From: Sphingomonas sp. Leaf230
GTDB lineage: Bacteria; Pseudomonadota; Alphaproteobacteria; Sphingomonadales; Sphingomonadaceae
Assembly (NCBI RefSeq): GCF_001421745.1
Contig: NZ_LMKW01000002.1
Coordinates: forward strand, 1-47,023
Reading direction: 5' to 3'
DNA length: 47,023 bases
In this document: positions 26,838 to 35,471 of the stretch, one piece after another
Layout: each line of letters begins with the position of its first letter
How positions within the stretch are numbered: the stretch's first letter is position 1
Program-made: the position numbers and the translations under genes
The notes under the pieces: model-generated
The model's input: the letters and a program-made list of their open reading frames with translations, nothing else
What the model was told of the DNA's origin: nothing
Databases searched by the model: none

Positions 26838-27808
26838 GCGCGCTGGTTTCCCGCCGCGCGGTGATCGGGGGCGCGCTGGCCTTGTCGGCGTGCGGACGCG
26901 GGGGTTCCAAACCGGTCGCGCTGAAGGACGTCACGCTCCGCGTCGCCACCTACAAGGGGCAGATCGACTCGTTCTTCGCGCAGGCCGGCGAAGCCGCGCC
27001 GCCCTATACGGTGAGCAAGGCGCTGTTCGCGGGCGGCAACCAGATCGTCGAGGCGATCAACGCCGGCGCGATCGACTTCGGCGGGATGAGCGAGATACCG
27101 CCGATCTTCGCCGCCGCTGCGGACCCGCTGTTCCGGCTGATCGCGGTGCAGCAGTACGACGTGAACAATCAGGTGGTGCTGGTGCCGGGCGGTTCGACCA
27201 TCCACGATGCGGCGGGTTTGCGCGGCAAGCGCGTCGGCTATGTTCGCGCGACCACCTCGCATTACATCCTGCTGCGCCTGCTCGACGAGGCAGGCCTCAC
27301 GTTCGCCGACGTCGTGCCGATTGCGCTGTCGCCATCGGACGGACTGACCGCGTTCCAGCAGGGGCGGCTCGACGCATGGGTTATCTACGGCGTGCAGGGC
27401 AGTCTCGCCCGGTCGACCGGCGCGCGCGTGCTCGCCACCGGCAAGGGGAGGTTGTCGGGCAATTACGTCGTCGCGGCGTCGACCGCCGCGCTCGCCGATC
27501 CGCTCCGCGTCGAAGCCATCGGCGACTATCTCGCCAAGATCGCGCGGACCTTCGCATGGTCGGTGGCCAACCCCGCGGCCTGGGCGATAGCACTCGCCAA
27601 GGATACCGGGGTTCCCGAAGCGATCTGGCTCCAGCAGTTTCGAGAGCGCAGTTCCGATCCCCGCATAGTGCCCGTCACCGATGGGGCGATCGCCTCGCAG
27701 CAACAGGTTGCGGACCGGTTCGCGACGGCAAAGGTGATTCCGGCGAAGGTGGATGTCCGTCCGCTCTGGTCGGCCGCACTCAATGCACGGATCGGGAAGA
27801 TATACTGA
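26834..27808 (+). CDS. Sulfonate-type ABC substrate-binding lipoprotein
   Basis: A 324-residue binding protein of the SsuA/NMT1 group with a lipoprotein signal: SRRAVIGGALALSACG, lipid-attachment cysteine at residue 20. The fold shows LFAGGNQIVEAINAGAIDFG, GMSEIPPIFAAAADPL and LRGKRVGYVRATTSHYILLR, the usual signatures. The start is TTG, overlapping the aldolase stop (TTGA), so translation is coupled. No permease or ATPase lies in this run, so it may use SsuBC from the minus-strand run. It differs clearly from the other binding protein at 17102-18121, hinting at two substrates. Confidence 0.88.
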   Translation: MSALVSRRAVIGGALALSACGRGGSKPVALKDVTLRVATYKGQIDSFFAQAGEAAPPYTVSKALFAGGNQIVEAINAGAIDFGGMSEIPPIFAAAADPLFRLIAVQQYDVNNQVVLVPGGSTIHDAAGLRGKRVGYVRATTSHYILLRLLDEAGLTFADVVPIALSPSDGLTAFQQGRLDAWVIYGVQGSLARSTGARVLATGKGRLSGNYVVAASTAALADPLRVEAIGDYLAKIARTFAWSVANPAAWAIALAKDTGVPEAIWLQQFRERSSDPRIVPVTDGAIASQQQVADRFATAKVIPAKVDVRPLWSAALNARIGKIY

Positions 27809-27820
27809 AGAACAGGCAAT

Positions 27821-27836
27821 GATACATATGTGTATC
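27821..27836. promoter_or_regulatory. Inverted repeat ahead of the second organosulfur TonB receptor
   Basis: GATACA TATG TGTATC forms six-base perfect arms, 98 bases before the receptor ATG and 12 bases after the binding-protein stop. It may be an operator or a weak terminator stem; no T run follows. Confidence 0.3.
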
Positions 27837-27933
27837 CACGAACAATCGGTAGTTTGGGACCGGATACCTAAAGCAACTCGTGCGAATACCGGATCGACTC
27901 CATAGTTCAGCGACATAATAAGGGGTCGCATTG

Positions 27934-30117
27934 ATGGGTCGTACTACACGGCGTTTGCTGAAGATATCCGTCGCAACCATGACTTTTGGGTTGGCATGGT
28001 CCGCGAGCGCGCAGACGACGGGCGGTCCGTCGAACACGGACCCGGTCGATACGTCCGACAAGACCGAGACCTCGGATCGCGGCGAGATCATCGTCACCGC
28101 CGAGCGCCGTTCGACGGACCTGCAGAAGACGCCGATCGCGATCTCCGTGTTCGGCGGGCAGCTCGCGCAGGATCGCGACATCCGCGACGTGCGCGATCTG
28201 GCTGGGCAGGTGCCCAATCTGTTCGTGCCGCGCACCTCGATCAGCCACACCACGCAGACCTTTTCGTTGCGCGGCGTCGGCGAGAGCGATCCGATCCAGG
28301 AGCCGGTGCTCGCGGTCTATGTCGACGACGTCTATATCCCGCGGCAGATCGGTTCGATGGTCGAGTTCAATGATCTCGAACGGATCGAGCTTCTGCGTGG
28401 GCCGCAGGGCACGCTTTACGGCCGCAATTCGAGTGCGGGCGCGCTGCGGATCATAACCCGCGATCCGGACCAGGAAACGCATCTGAAGGCCGCGATCGGC
28501 TATGGCAGCAAGAACGAGGTCGACGCGCGCGCGCTGGTCAGCGGCCCGCTAAGCGATACGCTGGCTGCCAGCTTCTCGTATATCCACCACAGCCGCGACG
28601 GCGTTACGAAGAATCCTACGCTCGGCCACGACGTCAACCGGATCGACGTGGACTCGTTCAGGGGCAAGCTCCGCTGGACGCCCAACGCCGATTTCGACGT
28701 GTTGTTGACGGCCAACCTCGTCCGCGACCGATCCGACTCGCGCAGCTATATCCCGGTCAACCAGCCGGGTGTCGTATTCGACAAGCGCACGTCCTATTCC
28801 GAGGTCGAGCCGCTTCAGGATCTTGATGGTCGTTCGGGGTCGCTCCGCATCAAATATGCGCTCGGCGAGCATCTCAGCCTGAAGTCGATCACCGCGGTCG
28901 GCGGGTTCAACCTCGATCCGGTCTCGTACGACAATGACGGCCAGTCCGCGCTGATTCAGAAGAACCTGATCCATTACAATGATCGCTACGTGACGCAGGA
29001 AGTGCAGTTGAATGGCGATTACGGCGCACTGACCTTTACCGGCGGGCTGTTCTATCTGCACGAGCGATTCTTCGTTGAACGCGACGGGTTCACGCGCCTC
29101 GGTACGTCGCCGACAGCTGCCGTATCTGGGCTGCGCGCGCACAACATCACGACCACCGATGCCTACGCGATCTTTGGCGAGGCGACGTATCGGGTCGGAT
29201 CGGTGTTCAGCGTCACCGGCGGGCTTCGTGGGACGATCGAGCACAAGGATTTCGTGTTCGACAACAAGGTCATCAACCTCGCACGCGTGCCCACCGCGCA
29301 GTCGATTGCGGGAGAAGCGGACGAGACGTGGCGTGCGTTGACCCCGAAAGCCTCGGTTCAGGCGCAATGGAACTCGACGCTTCTGCAATATGCCAGCTAT
29401 TCGCAAGGCTTCAAATCGGGCGGGTACGATAACCGTGCCACGCGGCTCGATCTCGCCACGTTGCCGTTCGCGCCGGAGAAGGTCAGCACCTACGAAACCG
29501 GGCTGAAGGCGACGCTGTTCGACCGCGCGCTGCGCTCGAACATCGCGGTGTTTTACAACGACTATCAGGACTTGCAGGTGTCGTTCTTCGACCCGGTCTA
29601 TCAGGGATCGCGGCGTGGCAATGCGGGCAAGGCGCACAGCTGGGGCATCGAGATCGAGAACAGCGCCACCCTGACCGACCGTTTCAGCGTGCAACTGGCA
29701 GGCGGGTATCTCCACGCGACGTTCGACGACTATAAGGGCGCCGGTGGGGCCGGGGTGAATGCCGATGGCAACCGCCTGACCAATGCGCCGAAATGGACCG
29801 TCACCGGTGGTGCGAGCTATGAGCTGCCCTTGGCGGCCGCTGGCTCGCTAAGGCTGGCCGCGGACGCGAATTACCAGTCGTCCTATTACGTCTCTGCGCT
29901 CAACCGGCCGCAGGACCGCTCGCCTGGGCAAGCCTATGTGAACGGTACGATCACGTGGAATACCCCGAACCCGCATGTCGACGTCGCACTGTCGGTCCGC
30001 AACGTGCTGAACACGAGCAAGCAGGTCGCGTCGGTCTACAACCCGTCGATCGGTGCATGGTACCGGAATTTTCCCGACCCCCGGACGGCGTTGCTGACGC
30101 TGCGCTTCAGCCGGTAG
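27934..30117 (+). CDS. TonB-dependent receptor next to SfnB-like operon
   Basis: A 727-residue outer-membrane receptor. Signal peptide ends ASAQ; the plug shows EIIVTAERRSTDLQKTPIAI, FSLRGVGESDPIQEPVLAVY, VDDVYIPRQIGSMVEFND and IELLRGPQGTLYGRNSSAGA. The barrel has ASYSQGFKSGGYDNRAT and ends in LRFSR. This plug type (VDDVYI, GPQGTLYGRNS) is the common sphingomonad catabolic receptor class. I chose ATG 27934; TTG 27931 is adjacent. A purine stretch AAGGGG precedes it. It lies 125 bases after the binding lipoprotein on the same strand and may have its own promoter. Import of an organosulfur nutrient is inferred from neighbours. Confidence 0.9.
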   Translation: MGRTTRRLLKISVATMTFGLAWSASAQTTGGPSNTDPVDTSDKTETSDRGEIIVTAERRSTDLQKTPIAISVFGGQLAQDRDIRDVRDLAGQVPNLFVPRTSISHTTQTFSLRGVGESDPIQEPVLAVYVDDVYIPRQIGSMVEFNDLERIELLRGPQGTLYGRNSSAGALRIITRDPDQETHLKAAIGYGSKNEVDARALVSGPLSDTLAASFSYIHHSRDGVTKNPTLGHDVNRIDVDSFRGKLRWTPNADFDVLLTANLVRDRSDSRSYIPVNQPGVVFDKRTSYSEVEPLQDLDGRSGSLRIKYALGEHLSLKSITAVGGFNLDPVSYDNDGQSALIQKNLIHYNDRYVTQEVQLNGDYGALTFTGGLFYLHERFFVERDGFTRLGTSPTAAVSGLRAHNITTTDAYAIFGEATYRVGSVFSVTGGLRGTIEHKDFVFDNKVINLARVPTAQSIAGEADETWRALTPKASVQAQWNSTLLQYASYSQGFKSGGYDNRATRLDLATLPFAPEKVSTYETGLKATLFDRALRSNIAVFYNDYQDLQVSFFDPVYQGSRRGNAGKAHSWGIEIENSATLTDRFSVQLAGGYLHATFDDYKGAGGAGVNADGNRLTNAPKWTVTGGASYELPLAAAGSLRLAADANYQSSYYVSALNRPQDRSPGQAYVNGTITWNTPNPHVDVALSVRNVLNTSKQVASVYNPSIGAWYRNFPDPRTALLTLRFSR

Positions 30118-30274
30118 ATGGCATCCGCATGATATGTAACCGCGCCTCGTTTAATTGAAGACATTCCGGGCAGGGGTTTGAGGTTTGTAAATTTGATCGC
30201 GGAGATGAACGAACGGCTGAAGTCGGGAGGTGGGAAGGGGGCGCGAATGTCCGGGTATGGATCCAGACGTAAGG

Positions 30275-31693
30275 CTATCGCCTGCCATGCTCTCGACCGA
30301 GTGTCACAAATGCAATGATGCCTGCGGTCACAGCTGAAAATGCCGCCAGTAGGGCGGCGGCGTGGAACGCCTGGGCCAACTGTACGACCGATGCGCCGAC
30401 AACGGCGCCGGCCAGCGCCGTCGCGATCAAGCCGCCGGTTCGTGCGATCGCGCTGTTGAACCCCGATGCGGTGCCGGTGTGGTGATCGTCGACGGACGAA
30501 AGAACTGCCGTCGTGAGCGGAGCGACCGCGCCGGCCATCCCGAGCGCTATCACCACCAGACCGGGCAGCACGTTGCTCCAATAGCCGGCCCCCGGGTCGA
30601 CGGTCGCCATCAACGCGAAACCGACACCGGTAACGATCGGCCCAATCGTCAGCGGCCAGCGCGGGCCGATCCGCTCGCTAAACCGTCCGGCAAAGCGCGA
30701 CGCGGTGCCGATCACGATCGAAAAGGGGAGCAACGCGAAACCCGCTTGCGTCGGCGTATATCCGCCGCCGACGATCAACAGATACGGCAGCAATACCAGC
30801 AACCCGCCCAGCGCGCCGTATAGCAGCAGCGTCAGCAAGGTCAGCCCGACGAACGGGCGTGACGCGAACAGCGTCAGCGGCATCATCGCGCGGTCGCGTA
30901 AACGGTGCTCTTGGCCGACGAACGCGACCAGCAGGACGATGCCGATGCCCAGGCCCGCACCGATTTTCGGCGACAGGACATGACCGCTCGACCACAGGGT
31001 CAGCGCCCATGTCAGGATGCCGAGCGCGGCGGTTACCAAGATCGCGCCGAGCCAATCGAGTGGTTGCTCGCCGGGATCGCCCTCCTCGACATAGCGCAGA
31101 GCGACCACGATCGCTGCCACCGCGACAGGCAGATTAAGGTAGAAGATCGTCCGCCAGCCCAGCGTGTCGACCAGCCAGCCGCCAAGCGGTGGACCGATGG
31201 CGCTGGCGATCGCGCCGGCTGCGGCCCATGTCCCGACCGCTCGCCCCCTTGCTTCGCCTTCGAACGAACTGCCGAGGATCCCCAGGCTGTTAGGCATCAG
31301 GATCGCGGCGCCGATGCCCTGCACTCCGCGCGCTGCCAGCAGGATCGAAAGCGTCGGCGCCAGTGCGCAGCCGATCGACGCAAGTGCGAACAGGACTGTG
31401 CCGAACACCAGCATCCGCCGGCGGCCGTAATGATCGCCCGCTGCGCCACCCAGCAGAAGCAGCGCCGAGAGCGGCAGCAGATACGCGTTGATGATCCAGG
31501 GAAGGTCCGACGCACCGCCACCAAGATCCTTGCCGATCGCGGGAAGCGCGACGTTGGTCACCGAGCCGTCGATAAAGGCGAGGCTTGAGGCCAGCATCGT
31601 CGCGGCGATCGTCCAGCCAGGATAGCGAACAGCTGTGGTCCGTGCGGCCCCTGCATAAGGGTGGTCACCAGACCCGGGCGGGGGCGCCCTCAT
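30275..31693 (-). CDS. DHA2-family MFS multidrug exporter (EmrB/QacA-like)
   Basis: A 472-residue permease with about fourteen helices. Helix 1 has LASSLAFIDGSVTNVALPAI, the D-x-TxVNVALP-like motif of DHA2 exporters; LLLGGAAGDHYGRRRMLVFG is motif A; ARGVQGIGAAILMPNSLGIL is the antiporter-type motif. The family expels drugs or toxic metabolites by proton antiport. The start overlaps the stop of the tag gene (ATGA), a strong argument for this start over longer forms. Convergent with the TonB receptor across a 157-base gap that holds nothing recognisable. Confidence 0.9.
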   Translation of the reverse strand: MRAPPPGSGDHPYAGAARTTAVRYPGWTIAATMLASSLAFIDGSVTNVALPAIGKDLGGGASDLPWIINAYLLPLSALLLLGGAAGDHYGRRRMLVFGTVLFALASIGCALAPTLSILLAARGVQGIGAAILMPNSLGILGSSFEGEARGRAVGTWAAAGAIASAIGPPLGGWLVDTLGWRTIFYLNLPVAVAAIVVALRYVEEGDPGEQPLDWLGAILVTAALGILTWALTLWSSGHVLSPKIGAGLGIGIVLLVAFVGQEHRLRDRAMMPLTLFASRPFVGLTLLTLLLYGALGGLLVLLPYLLIVGGGYTPTQAGFALLPFSIVIGTASRFAGRFSERIGPRWPLTIGPIVTGVGFALMATVDPGAGYWSNVLPGLVVIALGMAGAVAPLTTAVLSSVDDHHTGTASGFNSAIARTGGLIATALAGAVVGASVVQLAQAFHAAALLAAFSAVTAGIIAFVTLGREHGRR

Positions 31694-32289
31694 GGTTCGG
31701 TTCGACGGAAACAGCATGTTTCGTGGTCGTCGACCAGGCCGCAGGCCTGCATCCAGGCGTAGACGATGACGGGGCCGACGAACTTGAACCCGCGCTGCTT
31801 GAGCGCCACGGATAAGGCTTCGGAGGCAGGCGAGCGGGTCAGCGCCTTCGCACCGTCGCCGATTACCGGTGCACCATCGACGAAACTCCAGACGAAGCCG
31901 GCGAAATCCTCGCCGGCGTCGCGCATCGCGAGATAGGCGCGGGCATTGCCGATCGTCGCCGCGATCTTGGCGCGTGAGCGGACGATACCGGCGTTGCCGA
32001 GCATCGTCGCGATGTCCGTCTCTCCGAACCGCGCGACGGTGTCCGGATCGAAGCCCGCGAAAGCGGCTCGGAATGCGTCGCGTTTGCGCAGGATCGTGAT
32101 CCAGGCCAGCCCGGCCTGAAATCCGTCGAGCATCAGCTTTTCCCACAGCGCGCGCGGGTCGCGTTCGGGCACGCCCCATTCGTCGTCGTGATACGCCGCA
32201 AGCAAAGGGTCGCCCTGCGCCCATCGGCAACGAGATAGCTCGGCGCGGGGCATGCCGGGCATTGCCGGGTCTTTGCTGTCGATTTGCAT
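31690..32289 (-). CDS. tag: DNA-3-methyladenine glycosylase I
   Basis: A 199-residue base-excision enzyme that removes 3-methyladenine from DNA. The N-terminus carries the zinc ligands C21 and H34 (ELSRCRWAQGDPLLAAYHDD with DEWG following), and the C-terminus DDHETCCF provides the His/Cys pair. GFQAGLAWITILRKRDAFR is the substrate-pocket helix, and FVGPVIVYAWMQACGLVDDH is typical of Tag. The start is uncertain: ATG 32289 adds about nine residues over the later ATG in MPGMPRAEL, and no clear ribosome site marks either. It is translationally coupled to the MFS exporter. Confidence 0.92.
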   Translation of the reverse strand: MQIDSKDPAMPGMPRAELSRCRWAQGDPLLAAYHDDEWGVPERDPRALWEKLMLDGFQAGLAWITILRKRDAFRAAFAGFDPDTVARFGETDIATMLGNAGIVRSRAKIAATIGNARAYLAMRDAGEDFAGFVWSFVDGAPVIGDGAKALTRSPASEALSVALKQRGFKFVGPVIVYAWMQACGLVDDHETCCFRRTEP

Positions 32290-32649
32290 ACTGGCCGAGA
32301 CGATGCTCGCTCGGTGCCGGTGTGTCGATACCGTTCGCCATCGGCAGCGCGGATCAGGTCTTGATGGCGTTAAGCAGTTCGGCGTTGATCCGGTCGAACC
32401 GGACCGAATGCTATTCTCGCCTTTCAAGCCGTCCAGGCAGCTGATCGTCCGCCGAGCGCTGCAGTCCAACCAAATGAACGAATGGGTGGAGTTGGGATGC
32501 GGGAAGGGCGTCTGAACGTCCGCAACTGGGTCCGTCCAGCCGTCAGCCGCCTGTGCAATTAGCGCAGCACGGCTGGTTTGGCGGGGCCTCCGTATCGACG
32601 GAGCGGCTAACTGGCGCGATCAGCTAATCTATCGCATTGCTCAGTTGAT
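32290..32649 (+). other. Intergenic region with a small hairpin
   Basis: About 360 bases between divergent genes (tag on the minus strand, an exported protein on the plus strand). No convincing coding sequence. CTCCGT ATCG ACGGAG at 32588-32603 forms a perfect six-base stem about 50 bases before the plus-strand gene. Confidence 0.4.
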
Positions 32650-33141
32650 ATGACAGGTTACTCCTCATCGGGCGTCGCGACACTGCTCGCGTTGGCGACG
32701 GCGGCGCTGGCTGCGCCGCCCGCGGTCCATACGCCCGCTCCCGGAAGCCCGGAACGCACCGCGATCGTCAAGACGCTCCACGCTGGCGACGATAGCGCGC
32801 AATCGCGTTTCACCTTCCGCGCGTTTCGCGTCCTTTCGGCTGGCCCGGGTGCGATTGCCTATGTTCGCGGCGCAGGGCCAGTCGGCACCTTCCAGGCTAT
32901 CCTGAAGCGCGACGGCCAAGCTGGATGGCGCAAAATATGGGGCGAGGGCGATGGCGGCAGTAACAGCTGCGAAGTCGGCGCGCGGCATTATGCCTGGGCC
33001 TTGCAACTTCTCCGGACCTACACGGCCACCCCCGACGCGATTTTTCCGGGCATCGTTGCGCGGACGAGGGACTTGCGACGCATGGCGAAAGCGGAGCCCG
33101 ACGTGCAATGCGTCGGTGATTTGGATGGCGGCCCCAGCTGA
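32650..33141 (+). CDS. Unrecognised exported protein
   Basis: A 163-residue protein with a signal-like N-terminus (VATLLALATAALAAPPA). The mature part includes RFTFRAFRVLSAGPGAIAYV, then a glycine-rich WRKIWGEGDGGSNSCEVG, and two cysteines (in NSCEVG and VQCVGD) that could form a disulfide. I do not recognise a family with confidence. It begins a string of small exported proteins of mixed orientation that reaches 36955. No ribosome site is strong, so the start is only likely. Confidence 0.6.
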   Translation: MTGYSSSGVATLLALATAALAAPPAVHTPAPGSPERTAIVKTLHAGDDSAQSRFTFRAFRVLSAGPGAIAYVRGAGPVGTFQAILKRDGQAGWRKIWGEGDGGSNSCEVGARHYAWALQLLRTYTATPDAIFPGIVARTRDLRRMAKAEPDVQCVGDLDGGPS

Positions 33142-33169
33142 TCGCGGGACACTGGCCCCTCACTCGGCG

Positions 33170-33655
33170 TTATTGATCGGACGCCGCGCTCGATGCCGCC
33201 TCCGCCACGGCCGAAGCCTGTTCCGCCATCTGCCTGCAGAGCGTGCGTTCGGACGACTTCTGCGCGCGGGCATTGTCCGCCAGCGACATGGTCTGTCCTT
33301 CGCGAACCTCTTCGGGGCGGGCGGGGTTGCTCGAGTCAATCAGGCCGATCACCTGCGGCCCGACAATGTCGCCACGTCGACCGACGGCTTGCTGAGCAAA
33401 CGCCGCGGGGGTCACGGTCATGCCTGCGATCGTCGCGACGACCGACTTGCGCGTATTGGCGACATCAACGGCAGTGGCGAACCCCTTGCCCATGCAATAT
33501 TCCATCAGGCCTAGGTGATTGTAGACCGAGCCGAACGCGGTCTGTAGCTGTTGGTCGGTCGGCAGCTCCTGCGCCTGCAAAGGGCCAAGCGCCAACGCGC
33601 TGGCAAGAATGGTGGCCGTCATGCGACCGGCGAGCGCGGTACGAAATTCCTGCAT
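33170..33655 (-). CDS. Unrecognised exported protein
   Basis: A 161-residue protein with a signal peptide (TATILASALALGPLQAQE). The mature region has VYNHLGLMEYCMGKGFATAV and ends alanine-rich (MAEQASAVAEAASSAASD), after a second cysteine in SERTLCRQMAEQ. The two cysteines could pair. No family recognised. It lies 9 bases beyond the LprI-like gene on the same strand, so the two are probably one transcript. It is convergent with the exported protein at 32650-33141. Confidence 0.65.
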   Translation of the reverse strand: MQEFRTALAGRMTATILASALALGPLQAQELPTDQQLQTAFGSVYNHLGLMEYCMGKGFATAVDVANTRKSVVATIAGMTVTPAAFAQQAVGRRGDIVGPQVIGLIDSSNPARPEEVREGQTMSLADNARAQKSSERTLCRQMAEQASAVAEAASSAASDQ

Positions 33656-33664
33656 TCAGGTCTC

Positions 33665-34087
33665 CTAAGCCGGTGCGAGAACGCTTTCGATGTCAGGCCG
33701 TGGAAGTAACGGCGGCGTGCTGTCCATATAGGTCAGCCAGTGGAGCCAGATGGTGTATGTCCGCATCCTTGTAAGCCGGATCTGGCAATTCAACGCCATG
33801 CTCCCTCGAATGCTGCCACCGATCCAGTTTTCATAGACGGCGCCGCATTCGGATGTTCGATAGGCCACCCATGAACGCTCGGCCTGAACGAGCCTCTGTT
33901 CCGATGCGAGTTCACGCTCTTCTCGAAGGCGCTTTATCGCGGCCTTGTAATAGCGGTTTAGCTCGGCATCGGCCTTGTCAAAACGACCTGCGAGGCAAGC
34001 GTCGATTTCTTGCGTCGACGATCCAGGGCATTGGCCAGCATCGGGCACTGCAACGGCTAACGCAAAAGCAAAGATCGCTAACATCAT
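33665..34087 (-). CDS. LprI/YecT-like (DUF1311) exported protein
   Basis: A 140-residue exported protein with a short signal peptide (LAIFAFALAVAVPDA). The core matches the DUF1311/lysozyme-inhibitor LprI-type pattern: TQEIDACLAGRFDKADAELN, RYYKAAIKRL, VQAERSWVAYRTSECGAVYE, GGSIRGSMALNCQIRLTRMR. Four cysteines are spaced as in that family. Such proteins are periplasmic or lipid-linked and some inhibit lysozyme; function here is unproven. It overlaps nothing and is followed closely by another exported protein gene. Confidence 0.8.
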   Translation of the reverse strand: MMLAIFAFALAVAVPDAGQCPGSSTQEIDACLAGRFDKADAELNRYYKAAIKRLREERELASEQRLVQAERSWVAYRTSECGAVYENWIGGSIRGSMALNCQIRLTRMRTYTIWLHWLTYMDSTPPLLPRPDIESVLAPA

Positions 34088-34168
34088 GGGCCTCCGGTCT
34101 TGGATATCTGAGCGCCGATCCGCTGCCCGAAGGGGTCGGGCTTTGCAACGCGCATCCGTAGGATACGG

Positions 34169-35260
34169 CTACGGTCGAGTAGCGCGTGGAAGACCCAGCG
34201 ACGACCACGGGATGACCGCCCAATCCGGCGCGTCGCACGGGCGCTGCGCTCTTGGAAAATAGGCGCCCAGCCAAAGGCCCTTTTCGGAAAGCGCCCATGC
34301 CGGAAAATCCCAGACTTCGCGGTCGGAATAATCGCATGCGTCGTCGTCACCCTTGCTCGGCGGCGCCATCTCTTCGGGATGAAAGCGCTTCAGCAACGCG
34401 ACGACGCCCGGCGCGAAGCGGTTGCTGCGATATGTGTACCACGCATCGCTATCTTCCGCCGGAACCGGTTCCGATCCGAAGGGGAGCGCCGCATCCAGTA
34501 TCAATTCCCCGCCGGTAGCCATGTCGTAGCTATGGCCCTCGGTGCCGAAGTCCGGGTGTGCGGTACCTGCACAGCTCCAGCTACTCGTCCAGACATAACT
34601 CATATGGTTCACCCCGAGCCAGGGCTTGTCCGCCGCCGCAACATCGGTGCCGGGCTGTCCGTCCGATCCGGTGCACGCGAACCAAGCGGAAACATTCTGC
34701 CATTGGTTGCGGGCAAGCGCGTGGTTGACCTCCGCCACCGCAGCCGTGGAATAGCCGCCTTCAATCCGGAACAGCCGGATGCCGGAAAGCGGTTCCCGAT
34801 ACCACCGGATCCTCTTGCCGTTGATCGTCTCGGCCTGCTGCGGGGTGAGGTGAAGACCAGCAAGATGCCAACGCTCATAAACGCTGAGTTTGGCCGGCAG
34901 GTCGGCCGGAAGTCCGGCCGGACCGGCTGCAGGATGTAGGCTTACGGCCAGGCGTTTGGCCTTCGCAGTCGTCAGCGTGCCGACAAGCTTCGGTCCAATT
35001 CGCTTCAGGAGCAGGTGATCGCCGGTCGTTCGCGACTCCAGCGTCAGTTCCGTTCCCGTCGCCGTGCCGGACAGATCGATGTCGAGCCGCGACGTCTGGT
35101 AGAAATAGTGACCATCGACCTCGCCCTTGTCCTCCGTCATCGCGACGACGATGCGCGCGGTACCGGCCACCCCTTCGAACACTGTTTCCGGCGCAGCCGA
35201 AGCGCTCGTCGGCAGCATCAAAGCGCAGAACGCGGCGGCTAGAGCATGAAGTCGATGCAT
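34169..35260 (-). CDS. Unrecognised exported protein with LprI-neighbour features
   Basis: A 363-residue exported protein. Signal peptide AFCALMLPTSASAAPE; then a beta-rich part with DKGEVDGHYFYQTSRLDIDL and LESRTTGDHLLLKR that resembles short repeats seen in proteins encoded with LprI-type inhibitors. The second half contains tryptophan-rich stretches (GVNHMSYVWTSSWSCAG) and several cysteines. No enzyme motif is apparent. ATG 35260 was chosen because it starts a normal signal peptide; a longer form to 35338 would add a very basic extension. The LprI-like gene follows 81 bases downstream on the same strand. Confidence 0.65.
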   Translation of the reverse strand: MHRLHALAAAFCALMLPTSASAAPETVFEGVAGTARIVVAMTEDKGEVDGHYFYQTSRLDIDLSGTATGTELTLESRTTGDHLLLKRIGPKLVGTLTTAKAKRLAVSLHPAAGPAGLPADLPAKLSVYERWHLAGLHLTPQQAETINGKRIRWYREPLSGIRLFRIEGGYSTAAVAEVNHALARNQWQNVSAWFACTGSDGQPGTDVAAADKPWLGVNHMSYVWTSSWSCAGTAHPDFGTEGHSYDMATGGELILDAALPFGSEPVPAEDSDAWYTYRSNRFAPGVVALLKRFHPEEMAPPSKGDDDACDYSDREVWDFPAWALSEKGLWLGAYFPRAQRPCDAPDWAVIPWSSLGLPRATRP

Positions 35261-35471
35261 GGGAAGACCGAACCATTGGGTGGGCGTGAGGCACCGCGTT
35301 AAGGCATCTCCACGCCGACGGCGACGGCAAATTGCCATGTCGAGTGAGCTGCAATCGGGGCCGTCACGCGCCGCCTAAGGCGCGTCGCGGCGTGCCTTCG
35401 GAGGCCTGAATTTTTTCGATCGGAGGCGTCGTGCTACGCGGCGCCCCGAAGAGTCGGCCAAAGGATGGATC

